Below are positions 12,601 to 23,263 of a DNA stretch of 64,000 nucleotides, in pieces. The notes under the pieces are model-generated. The model ran no database searches. It saw only the letters and a program-made list of their open reading frames with translations, and was not told the origin of the DNA. This DNA is from Anaeramoeba flamelloides. Lineage: Eukaryota; Metamonada; Anaeramoebidae. Position numbers and translations under genes: made by a program. The DNA lies in contig JANTQA010000076.1 in NCBI GenBank assembly GCA_027625915.1, forward strand, positions 3,225,501-3,289,500, written 5' to 3'. Numbering within the stretch: position 1 is the stretch's first letter; each line of letters starts with the position of its first letter.

Positions 12601-13887
12601 TTATTTGTCCTTTTTCTGGGTTGTTTTTTTTTCGCTTCGATAAAGTATAGCATATCGTTTCATAAAAAATAAATGAACAAATTTAATGATAATTGCAATT
12701 AATGACAGCAATAAGAAAAATGCTGACAAATAAAAACAAAACAAAAAGAAAGAATAATTGTTCCAGATGGCGGCTATTGTGACTTTAAAAAATAAAATTA
12801 TAAACGGTATCATTGCAAACCCCATTTCCTTTTGAATTGTTTCTGTGTAAGCGTTTTCTGTATCCTGGTTATGGGAAACCCAAGCGATTTGTGCCAATTT
12901 ACTTCGAAACGATTTAAAAACTTTTGGGGAGATGTCATTATTTTTCACGACAAAGGCGTTTTTTGACCAATCAACGATAAATTCTGCAAGGACTAACCAT
13001 TTTAAAGTAGATCTTTGATCATTGTTAATATTGAATTCAGGGCTACCAATGTCTTCTGCAATTACAGAATATGTAAACAAATATAATTTGACCCTTTCGA
13101 AGCAGTCTTCTCGAAAAATGTTTCTCATTGATCTTTGCGTGTGCCTTTTCATGATTGTTTGCTTGAACTCGATCCAATTGTTACGTAATAAAAAAGAGAT
13201 CATGGAAAGCTTTTTTGAAGTTAAGCTGATCCCAACCATGACAACACTGGTAAACAGTATGCATGTGTGCGTTAATAATACGAATGTTGTAATTATTATT
13301 TCAATGATTACTTTCTTATCAAAAAATTTTTTCTTTCCAGTTTGCACGTTGTGCTCGTAAATCGCGAGGCTTAGGGAGTCGATTGTTTGAAGTGAAAATG
13401 GTGTGAAGACTCCATCTAGTAATTCTAATGCGTTGTACAAAAACATTAATTTCATGTGGGATTCATGAATGCCCTCTAATAAGGTATAAAAATTGATCTG
13501 AGACACAATGAACAAAATAAACAAACAAATGCAAAAGACAATTAAGTCAACCATTTTTTGTTCACTAATTTTGTTCTTTTTGAAATATTTTTGATAAGCA
13601 GAAACTAGATTCTTAAGTGGGTAAATAACAACATAGTGGAAAAAAATATCCAAGACTAATAAAATTCCATACAAGATCGAGATTTCAAAATTGTATGGCA
13701 CTTTGAAAAAGTTATGGATTCGTTTTGTTAAGTTTGTAACATTCGTGATTTCTTCTTCATTGAATTTAATTGTTTCCTGAGTTTTGTTTGTCTGTAATTC
13801 ATTGGCAAAATAATTTTGAAATACCTTAATTGGGCTAATTTTGTCTTTTGCCTTTTCTGTTTTGGTTGTGTCTTCTTTTTTTGTCAT
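12601..13887 (-). CDS. TAPT1: TAPT1/Emp65-family ER membrane protein
   Basis: A 428-aa single-exon protein. The TAPT1 family (vertebrate TAPT1, yeast Emp65) comprises multi-pass ER membrane proteins; yeast Emp65 works with the SUN protein Slp1 to protect luminal proteins, and TAPT1 is tied to ciliogenesis in animals. Family landmarks appear in order: KRIHNFFKVPYNFE near residue 55, a membrane segment ILYGILLVLDIFF with the YPLK-type loop, LMFLYNALELLDGVF (family IYNMLEVADRLF), SFLLRNNWIEFKQTIMKR (family MSNNFVEIKGSVFKK), EDCFERVKLY, AEFIVDWSKNAFVVKNNDIS (family VDIVKHAFITKFNDI) and MGFAMIPFIILFFKV near the end. N- and C-terminal tails are Lys-rich and short. Length is smaller than human TAPT1, mainly from missing tails. 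Start is the first ATG, 25 codons before similarity begins. Assignment is confident. Confidence 0.92.
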   Translation of the reverse strand: MTKKEDTTKTEKAKDKISPIKVFQNYFANELQTNKTQETIKFNEEEITNVTNLTKRIHNFFKVPYNFEISILYGILLVLDIFFHYVVIYPLKNLVSAYQKYFKKNKISEQKMVDLIVFCICLFILFIVSQINFYTLLEGIHESHMKLMFLYNALELLDGVFTPFSLQTIDSLSLAIYEHNVQTGKKKFFDKKVIIEIIITTFVLLTHTCILFTSVVMVGISLTSKKLSMISFLLRNNWIEFKQTIMKRHTQRSMRNIFREDCFERVKLYLFTYSVIAEDIGSPEFNINNDQRSTLKWLVLAEFIVDWSKNAFVVKNNDISPKVFKSFRSKLAQIAWVSHNQDTENAYTETIQKEMGFAMIPFIILFFKVTIAAIWNNYSFFLFCFYLSAFFLLLSLIAIIIKFVHLFFMKRYAILYRSEKKTTQKKDK

Positions 13888-15180
13888 ATATTTTTTTGAA
13901 GAGAGGCTTTATAATAAAAGTAAAAAAGAGAAAAAAATGTTTAATTTCAAGAATTCTTTTGGATTCTGATAAATTCTAATAAATTTCTAAAAAATTTTCG
14001 TAAAATTTCCATTTTTATAAAATGTTAGAACTGTTTCTTATCAAAAATTCCCTGACAAAGAATATTTTGAAGAACAACTAATTTTACAGAGTTTCTTAAC
14101 ACTTGACCCATAAAATGCTTTATTTAAAGTTGAACATAAAAATTGCAAATAGGAAAATCATGTAACAATGTCCAAACATAAATTCCAATTTCTCAGTATT
14201 GAGGACCCAAAAGATTTCAATAAATTTATGTTATGTGTCTTTGGTTGTTTATTTGAAAATCAAATTATTTTTTTAATCAAAACAGCAATTAAAAAAACCT
14301 AACAATTAAAAATAGTAACCGACAAGTATTCATTTAAATAATATATTTTTAAAAAAAAATCCTTATTTTTTACTCGCTGTGATTCAGTTTGGTTATTTCG
14401 TGTTGACAAATTCATTTTTAAAATCAAACAAAATAAATAAAAAATTTCAAAGAATTTCAAAAAGTTACAAGTTATCACAAAAGAACCAACCCTATTTGGA
14501 TTGAAAGTTTAAAGTTTTATTGTTTAAATAACTAATTATTTTAGTAACAACACTGTATCCAAATGTAACTCTTTCATCAATATGTTGGTTCATTTGGGAA
14601 ATAAAAAGATAATTATATATAGCTTGATATTCATAAAAGAAAAACCCGAAGAAACTTCAAATTTTCCGAAAAAAAAAATGTTAAAAAAGTTTTTGGGTCA
14701 CTTTCATTGGAATGTCTCAGGCAAAATTTCCCAATTTCTTCTATAAAAAAATTAAATTTTTGACAATAAAATGTTTTAGTGATAAATATCTTCATTGTAA
14801 AAGAAATTACATCACATGATTTTCTGGAAAGTTATTTTGGATTTTCAAACATTTTTTCTTTCAAATATTTTATTTTTTTAAAAAGAGAAAAAGAGAAAAA
14901 GAAAAAAAAAAAAGAAGAAAAAAAAAAAGAAAAATTTCAACTATAAAAAAAATGATCAAAATTACAAAATTGAAAATTTATTTCAAGAAGAATAATGAAT
15001 AAAACTCATAGGGTATGTTCTATCACTTGTTTAAAACTAGTCCCCTTTGACTGAAAAATAGTTTTCTTTATTAAACTTCACTTGTTTTTTTTTTTCAAAT
15101 AATAGAATTGATGAAAATTTTAGTCCTCTTTCAAAAAAAATTAGTTTAATGATATATATATATATTGAAGGATATGACGA
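13888..15180. other. Intergenic, upstream of TAPT1
   Basis: Contains the presumed TAPT1 promoter (minus strand, above 13887) and A/T-rich sequence with poly-A and poly-T runs. Nothing else is supported. A short match, GTTACAAGTT near 14465 with GTAACTCTTT near 14565, was too weak to call an element. Confidence 0.5.
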
Positions 15181-15189
15181 TACATTTTC

Positions 15190-16391
15190 TTAATTCATGA
15201 TAAAGTTACAAAAATCGTTATTTTTATCAAATCACAATATTGTAAAAAATCGTGATATTTAATTTAATGGTGGTATTCTATAAAATTGCGATAATTATAT
15301 AAAAATGGTGATAAATGCCAAAAAATCGTGATTAAAAATTCATTCAATCATAGAGTTGATGATTTTTTAAGCTAAATCGGCAATATTTTTAAAAAGAAAT
15401 TATTTCTTTGTAAAAAAAAAAATCCTTGAAAAAAAAAGTAATTCTTTGAAAAAAAAAAAAAAAAAGATACTTGATTCAATTAAGGATCAGATCAAAAGAG
15501 TTTTATTGTCTTTTCTTTTGATTTAGTTGACGAGCCGATCAATCCTTATAAATAAATAACAATAATTACTAAAGAGTAAGAAATATTTTCTCAGTCAAAG
15601 GTGGTGTTCTAAATTCGGTCGAATAAAAGAGCTTCTCAAACAACCAACCACTCATGTTTTCTTTGAAGAATGTGTTTATCCCTAAAATATTTTCAATTTT
15701 TTGATAGAAGTGGAAAAGGGGTATTTATAACTATTCAAAAGGTTTCACAACATCCTTGCCACATTATCACTATAAATTATTAGGGTTGTTAGTACATTTG
15801 TTTTCTTTTTCTTATTATTCTTCTTTTAATGTCTTTGTAGTGTGCAAAAAACAAAATTAGAGCTTTAAGTTTTTTTTTTTTTTTTTAATCAACAATAAAA
15901 AGGAAAATTTCTATTTATTCTTTTTGGTTATTAAAAGTGTGAAAGTAAAAACTCCATTTTAGAAAAACACATCTATTTTATATTCAAATATATTATTAAA
16001 ATGGGTTATTTCTAGTATGATCATAAAATTTGTTCGGATTTTATATTGTGTAAAAAAAAAATAAATGATTAGAAAAATAATTTTTTTTTCCACTATAAAC
16101 AAACTCATACCGTTTAATAAAAGTTTTCGGTCTTTCAAAATTATCAAACAGTTGAAGACAATTCACAACCCTTGTAAACCCTTTCTAACATTTTTAAAGG
16201 GGGGAAGTGTTATGGAAGTCTCAAGGCTTTATAAAAGTTATTGAATTTTTTTAAGATGATTTCAAAAAAATAATTTTCAATATTTTCGTGATAATGTGGA
16301 ATATTGCGATTTTATGATTTTTGGTGATTTATTGTTTTTTTCGAGATAAAGTAGCACTAATTGCCATTTTTTTAATATTATCATGAATTAA
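15190..16391. mobile_element. Putative TIR element Q with iterated subterminal motif
   Basis: The left end carries TTAATTCATGATAA at 15190-15203 and the right end its reverse complement at about 16377-16391. Next to the left end the motif (A)TCGTGATA or its variants occurs at least four times (about 15249, 15288, 15307, 15327); near the right end it recurs at about 16284 and 16318. This layout of short TIRs plus iterated subterminal sites is typical of DNA transposons. The interior holds no intact transposase. Boundaries and family are uncertain. Confidence 0.4.
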
Positions 16392-16622
16392 TTGTTAACA
16401 TCAAAACCTCTAATCATTTTAAAACTGAATAGAAACGAAAAGAAAGAATAAAAAAAATAAGTTTTTTTTTTCATATTTTGATAAAATTATTTAAATATGA
16501 AAAATAAGTATTTATAATTATTTCTACAAATTGAATCTAAAAAAATAAAAAATTAGATTTCAGAATTAATTTTTGAATTAATATTTTGGTGTAAAATAAA
16601 GGATAATTAATTAATTAATTCA

Positions 16623-18367
16623 TTAATTAATAATTTTTTTTTGTTCAAGGTTCTTCTCATGAAAAAGTGAAGTTTGATTTTTTGGTGTATTTAAAAAATC
16701 TTTGTAACCAAACTGATCAATTTCAGTGGTTTGCTCGGGTTTACGATAAGAGAAAGGATTTTCAAAATTAGTATTAAACTTGTTACGGTGGGGGTGATGG
16801 ATGATATTCTTATTAAGATTATTGCGGTTACTTTGCAAAGTGTTTAGGTGTATTTGGAAGTTAGTTTGGAATTCTATTGGGAAGTCTGTTTGCTTACGAA
16901 AATTCTTTATGTTTGGTGGTGTGTATTGTTTACTGTTTGGCAGTTCGGCTAATTTTCTTTCACCAAATTGGTTTATAATTTCATTTTGTTTCTTGCCCAT
17001 GGAATTGGGCAAACCGCCAAGGTTTTGGAAGGCTAGGGCAAATACACATAAAAATATGAAAAAGACAAAGCCTTGTTTTTTCCCGCCGGAAGAGAATTGG
17101 TTTGATGCTAAATTGGTTTTATTTTTCTCCATCATATCCTTGTCTTGGATTCCCGTTATATCGCTCCATAGCACCATGCTCGATTTGAGAAAGGTGTCCC
17201 AATAATCCGAAGACTTGTCGTTATAGCGATGATCAAATTTTTTCTCCAAATTGTCCAAATTAGCCAAATTCCTTTGTCTGATTTTGCATTGTGGCTCATA
17301 ACAATGCTTGTATAGTTCTTCATTTGCATTCTCACTTTCGTTTTGATTGAAAGAATTCATTTCAATTTCTGTTTCTGTTTTAATTTCTGTTTCTGTTTCT
17401 GTTTCGGTCTCAGTCTCTGTTTCTGTTTCAGTTTCACTTTTTTTGCTCAAAACTCTTTTTAGTTGTTCAATTTCTTCCCTCATTTGGATCGTGGATTTTT
17501 CTAAATCGCCAATTGTGTTATTTAAAGTTGAATTTTTGTTGTTGTATGCTTGGATTTTGCTTTTCAAGATATCAAAATGCTGCCGGGACTTGTGTCTGCT
17601 TTGTTCTGCACTTATCCGGTTTTTTAACTTCCTTCTTTCCTTTTGCTGTTGCGCGCTAAGTAACTTGAATTTTGATTTTGACATATCGCCAATCAAATTA
17701 ACAGTCTCACCAATTGAGTTTTGGACATACACAGGCTGCCCGAACAGCTTATTCTCAAACTTTGTTTTTTCGTTTTGGCTTGCTAACTCCAACTCTTTCC
17801 CAACAATTTTTTGAATAGCCTCATATCTCCTTTTTCTTTTTGCCTTTGCTACTTTCTTATAAATAATATATCGTCTTCTTTTTTTGGTTCCAATCTTTGG
17901 TTCCTCCTTTTGTTTGGTTGATTCCTTTTGTTTTTCGATCAGATTTGCTTTGTTTGTTTCGTCAGTTGTGTTTTCTTCGTTAGTTTGGTTTTCAGTTTGG
18001 TTGGTGTTTTTTGTTTTTTTTATGTTTTGGCTTTGGCTTTGGTTTTCTTTTTGGGTTTTGTTTTTGTTTTCTTTTTTGTTTTCTTTTTTGTTTTTCTTTT
18101 TTTGTTTTCTTTTTTGTTTTTGTTTTTGTTTTCTTTTTTGGTTTTGTTTTTGTTGGTAATCTCTTCTTCGTCTTCGCTTTCATTTGAAAGAGAAGGGAGA
18201 TCAAAGATTTTTTTGTAAGTAGGGTTAACACTTGTTTCATTCAAACAAAAGTCTGAAAGAAAAGTATTCTCTTCATCAGAGAAAACCAATGGAAACAATT
18301 CTTCTTCATTAATCCAATTAGAAATCAAATCAAGATCACTACCAATTATGGGTTCATAGTCAGTCAT
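16623..18367 (-). CDS. Membrane-anchored bZIP transcription factor (frame jump in Lys-rich tract)
   Basis: Like ATF6/CREB3-type factors, this appears to be a bZIP protein held in the ER membrane until cleaved; that role is inferred from architecture. The N-terminus, from the ATG at 18367, is an acidic likely activation domain (FPLVFSDEENTF). A Lys/Asn-rich tract follows (about 18180-18020). The main frame then gives a basic region KLKNRISAEQSRHKSRQ (about 17640-17585) with the canonical Asn-x7-Arg, and a zipper with heptad L, Y, L, L, M, L (17567-17460). Next come a Glu-Thr dipeptide run (17445-17360), a single hydrophobic segment FVFFIFLCVFALAF (about 17075-17015) and a C-terminal luminal-type tail. 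The acidic domain and the bZIP lie in different frames: the first stays open to 18020 and the second from 18179. No GT dinucleotide exists on the minus strand inside that overlap, so an intron would have to start upstream (for example GTTTGA at about 18246). Otherwise slippage on the A-runs or a sequence error explains it. Confidence 0.8.
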
Positions 18368-18879
18368 TTAAATTATCTCTTAAAAAAAAATCTAAAATTA
18401 TTGTGAAAAAGAGATAACTAGAGTGTTTCAAATGAATTGTATATATTATTTTAAAACTCGACCAAATTGAAAAAAATGTTTTTGAAAATTGAGATGTTTC
18501 AAAATTCATTTACTGATAACAAATCCAAAAAAACGTGGATAGAATTATTTTTTTTTTGGTTAAGATTTCCCTCAAATAACCAGGAATGAAAGATTTTATA
18601 AATACAACAGAAGGGAAATTTGAATAATAGAACACCAAGAGACTAATTTACTCTGTTTGACTGAGAATAATAAAAATTTGTTTTTTTATTCATTTTGGAT
18701 TTTTGAATTATAAATTTTTCACTCAATCACAGTTTTGGTTGTTTTTTATTTATTAAGTTCCGCATTGTTAAAAGTTTATTCAAAAATAGCTTGCTAAAAT
18801 GTTTTTTATTGTGATTTAGCTTTCCAAAGATTGGATCAATAAATTTATCAGTAAGAGATTAACAAAAATAATTTATTGT

Positions 18880-19230
18880 TTTCCCAAAAGTAATAGGCAT
18901 TTTTTTCAAGGGGATACAATTAAACTTGATAAAGAAAAAAACTTAGTAACTTTTGAGAAATAACTTTTTGTTATTACAATAATTCATTTTCTTCATTAAT
19001 TATCAGTAAAAAAATGTGATCCTTTTTGATTTGATTTTTGGATCAAAAAAGAAAAAGAAAAATTTGCCAAAACATTTGATTTTTTAGAAATCTCACTTTT
19101 AAGCAATTTCTGATTGTTTTTCTGAAATAAATAGATATTTGAAAACTTTAATCTTATTTTTTAAATATAGGAAATATATATCCCTTAAAGAATATCTTGA
19201 AGATCTAAAAAAATTGATTCCCTATTTTCG
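18880..19230 (+). repeat. Dispersed repeat family L, copy 1
   Basis: Contains CAATTAAACTTGATAAAGAA, TTTTTAGCAATTTCTG-like sequence and GAAAACTTTAATCTTATTTT. The same landmarks occur in the same order at 62295-63100, where the copy is split by MITE E. About 350 bp, non-coding, ends not defined. Confidence 0.6.
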
Positions 19231-19307
19231 TTTCAAAAGTTTATTAAATCTATTGAAATTTAAAATACGAAGTAATATTAATATTTAAATATTAGAGTAT
19301 CAATAAC

Positions 19308-19539
19308 TACTATTTGTTGTCAAATAAATGGAACAAAATTTTCATTCAGCTTTCCAAAAAAAAAGTTTTATGAATCACATATATAATTTCAATTTTTTAA
19401 TTATCTTTAAAACTGCTTAAATGATTAAATTTCCCTTTTAGAATCAAGAACTTTGATGATTTGTTTGAATTATTAAGAAATAGATTATTTTGGAAAGCTG
19501 AATGAAATTTTTGATTTTTTTATTTTTCAATTAACAGTA
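19308..19539. mobile_element. MITE family C, copy 1
   Basis: About 232 bp. The left end reads TACTATTTGTTGTCAAATAA and continues to TTTTCATTCAGCTTTCCAAA. The right end on the minus strand reads TACTGTTAATTGAAAAATAA and continues to TTTCATTCAGCTTTCCAAAA. TIRs are therefore about 55 bp. It matches the copy at 39966-40196 in length and ends. Non-coding. Confidence 0.75.
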
Positions 19540-19559
19540 ATTCTGATTTTTGTAATAAG

Positions 19560-20150
19560 TTATTTGATAATGTCTATTGTTTTATTATTATTATTCTTAT
19601 TATTATAAATTTGAATTTATTTTCGTATTTTTGAAAATATTTAAAAATTGAGAAATAATAGCAAAACCTTTTGGAATTATTTGTCTTTAAGTAATTAAGA
19701 ACCCACTGAAAAAATTAAAATTTTGTTATTAATTGTTGGTTAAAAATAATCTAAAAATAAAAGTATTTCTTTGGATTTTAGGTTGAATGGTCTAGGTTTG
19801 AAAACAATATTTTGGGATATTTTTTTTTAATTTTATTTGATTTTTTTTTTAGATTTTTTTGATCAACAAAAAGTAAAAATTGATTCAAATTGTTCTTAGA
19901 ATAAATAAATTATATGTTTTTCAAGTTTGTAAACGATTATTCTCATTTTTTTTTTTGGAAATTAAATAAATTTTTTAAATTGAATATTTCCAAAATTAGG
20001 TAAGTTTCATTTTTAAAGTGTAATTTGGTACAATTACTTTACAGAAATAAGATTTCTTTCTTCTTTAAAGAATATAATTTTTTTTTCAAATAATTTGGAA
20101 ATAGGTTGATTTTTTGACTTTTCAAAAATGAGAAAAAGTAATTTAAAATG
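19560..20150 (+). repeat. Partial copy of family H
   Basis: Matches the right half of the large inverted element at 25540-27440: AAATATTTAAAAATTGAGAA near 19635 (right-half counterpart near 26785) and AGATTTCTTTCTTCTT near 20050 (counterpart near 27383). No left half was found, so it is a truncated or solo copy. Confidence 0.5.
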
Positions 20151-21724
20151 TAATAAAAAAACAAAAATTAATTGATGAAAATTTTTGGCAAGTATGAAAG
20201 TAATTACATTATTACTTCATTTTATATTTTCAAGAAAGTATATATAGATATTTAATTTGTAATTAAATTTTATTGAAAATTATATTTAGTTCAACATTCC
20301 CTGAGCTCTTCATTTAATTTTTGTTGTTGTTTTAAAAAAATAATACATTGGTATAAAAAATAATACTTTTTCTGGTTTCTGGAAATTTTTATTCCATAAA
20401 TCAATAACAAGAGTCTCTAGCAGAAATATTATTTGCGCAACATAAATTTTCTGATTATCAATATGTTTCAGTTTTTTATTACAGAAACTATAGAAAGAAC
20501 AATCTTTGTCTTGTAATCAAATAATAAATGATATAAAAAAACTTATTTGTGATAATTTTCTTCTTTAAGAAACTTTCAAATGAAATTATTGTGGTTTCTT
20601 ATATAATTTATATATTTAGTAGTCTTAGGTGTTGTATATTCATTTGCCTGAGAATTTAACTGAAAAATATATTTCAGAATTCAAAAATAAAAAAAAAAAA
20701 CAGCCGAAATTTTATCCCATTGAACTTTCAAATGGGGTGTTATAAATAAAAATTGGGAAAAAATGTGAAAATTAATTATCATTTATTGTTCAAACTTAAG
20801 TATACAACAAGAATTTTTTTAGATGGTTAAAATTTGTTTAGTTTGTCGAAAAATATTCAAATGTGTTTTATTATTTCTATTTGTAAAATGTAAATTTAGA
20901 AATAATAGAAAATAATAATCAACCATATTTTGTATGTACTTCCTAATGAACATAATAGATTAATATATCTAAATAAATGAAAAGAAAGAAACTTTAATGA
21001 AATATTTTACAAATTGTAAATAAACGAAATTATTTATACTAATTAATAATCGTAAAATCTTTGATTTGATTCTTAAATTTCTACAAGGAAATTTTAATAA
21101 AGTACACAAAATTGTAATTTACACTTCTTTATCTAGAATAATAAGAAAGGAAAATTTAGTTTCTTTCAAAGTTATTACAATAATAAATCATTTTTTTTTT
21201 TTTTTTCACTTTAATTGTAAACTTGCAAAGATTTTGGAAAAATTCTTGGAGTTCCATTTTGAGTTGTGAAATATAAAATAAATAACCATATATTGTGGAG
21301 AGTTTTATTTTTATTTATTATGTACTGGCACAATATTTACTTTTACTTTTATAATTTCTTCTAAAAAGGAACACAGAGATTGTGTATTTTACAAAATTAG
21401 AATATCAAAGATCTTTTTCTATACTTTGGAATTTAAAACAGAGTTTACAAAATGATTCCATTTTTGGAATTTTTAGAATGACAAAAATGTAAAAATTTAT
21501 AATCATAATTATCAAATGATTTTCAATGGAAAACGTTTTTATTACATTTTCTTCTTTTTAAAGTCTCTATAAAGAATAATTTTTCTAAAAACAGCCAAAA
21601 ATTTATTTTATTCTGTTTCTATGGAATCAAAAAAAATCAAATTTTTCATTGGGTGTTACCAAAACTCAATTAAAAAAAAAAAAAAAAAAAAGATTGTTTT
21701 GATTCCATTTCAAATTAAAATAAT

Positions 21725-22240
21725 TATAACCGTTCCAACCCGACCATGAAATCTATGATAAACAGAAAATTCATTTTCTTTAGCATGACTTTTTATGACG
21801 GTATTTTATAGTTATGTGATAGCCTATTACAAACCGTGAAATTTTATAATAGAACAAAAATTTCACAAAGAGAAAATAGGGGAATTTGAATTTTTGAATA
21901 TAAACCTCCTAAATAATCAATAATTTGGAAAAATTTTCAGGTTTTTGGTGAATGAATAATTTTTAAAGACCTTAAAATCAAAATACAAGACCATTTTAAA
22001 GAAATCATCAAATTTGATCTTCGATCTTTCGAATCCATGTTTTGAATTTTTGAATTTGTTTCTAAAACAACAAGATTTTTTTCTCAGTCTTTCAAATAAG
22101 AAATTTTTTTAAAAAAACGATGTCAAACTATAAAATTTGTATGATAGTGTATAACCGAAGATTTTTTTTTTTGTATTTAACTTGTGGAAAAGTCAATTTT
22201 CATATCTGTCAAATTTCACGATAGGTTTGGAACGGCTATA
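21725..22240. mobile_element. MITE family N
   Basis: About 515 bp bounded by TATAACCGTTCCAACCCGAC and, on the minus strand, TATAGCCGTTCCAAACCTAT. Similarity of the arms extends into CATGAAATCTATGATA versus CGTGAAATTTGACAGATATG. TA at both edges fits a TA target-site duplication. Non-coding, single copy in this window. Confidence 0.7.
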
Positions 22241-23263
22241 TCTTCCGAGAAATAAACATAAAAACATCAAGATTGACGAAAAGTTGAATAAAAGGAAAAT
22301 TTAAAGAAGAAAATCCTCAAATAGTTATTTTTTTAAGAAATATTATATTCTTTTTCATCATTTGAAAAAAAATCCTTTCATTAATTATTCAATTTTGAGA
22401 ATGATGGGATTCTATAAAAAACCCAAATTTAAACAACTAATAAGTAGAAACTTTTCATTTCAATAAAAAATAATAATTTCCTTCAGTGGAATCAAAATTA
22501 GAATTATTTGAGGTTTTTTTCGAAAAAAGAATCAAAATGTAAACTCTGATTAAAAATAACAAAACCTTTAACTATCAAATAATCTTTAATTTGATCGCCC
22601 TTTGTTATTATTTATATATATATATATATATACTTTCTTCTTCCCTTTCAAAATCATTTTCTCTGTTTGCTTAATTCCCACAATAAATAAAATGATTTGA
22701 ATTTTCAATTTTTCTTCCATCAAATTTCCAAAAGAGTAAAATCATGTATAAAAACTTGAAAATAATTTCAACAATTCCAGTCTTGTCTAGTACAATATTC
22801 ATTTAGATTTTTATTCAATGATTTAAATTTGTTGAGTGTTGCTAAAATGAAATCAACAAAAATCAAAATATTGCAAATTCAATTTGCTTTTATGGAAATA
22901 AGATTTTATCACATGGAAATATAAAAAAAAAATACAATAAAGATAAAGTAAATTGAAAAAATCCAAAAAATATACTTATTAAAGATGTTAATTAAATATT
23001 TGAGCAATTTTATTTTTGATTTTAATAATATAGCGAGAAATAAAAATAAATAATAAAAAAAAAATAGAGTTATATATTGGTAGTAAATAAACACAAGAAT
23101 TCAATAAGACGTTTATTTCTGTTTAATCGGACAATTATAAAAAAAAAAAATAAAAAATAAAAAAAAAAGGGTTGGATTTAAAGGTACTTTTGAAGGTTGT
23201 ATTATTAAAAAGAAAAATTTTGGTTTCTTTTTTTTTTAGTTTTTGGGTTTAATCTGAAATTTA

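Larger units (their letters stand above)
18368..23263. other. Repeat-rich intergenic region between bZIP and Ras genes
   Basis: About 4.9 kb without a supportable gene. It carries repeat L copy 1, MITE C copy 1, a partial family H element, MITE N and a TA microsatellite at 22613-22632 (listed separately where useful). The region just above 18367 is the presumed bZIP promoter. The open frames 21066-21269 and 22909-23094 look like random AT-rich sequence. Confidence 0.6.

Noticed and set aside
13022-13360. 112-codon plus-strand frame inside TAPT1
   Set aside because: Antisense image of a well-supported TAPT1 coding exon.
17347-18240. Several Ser/Val- or Phe/Leu-rich plus-strand frames and a Lys-rich minus frame over the bZIP gene
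   Set aside because: Reverse-strand or alternative-frame images of the Glu-Thr and poly-Lys tracts; only the two frames with the acidic and bZIP domains look coding.
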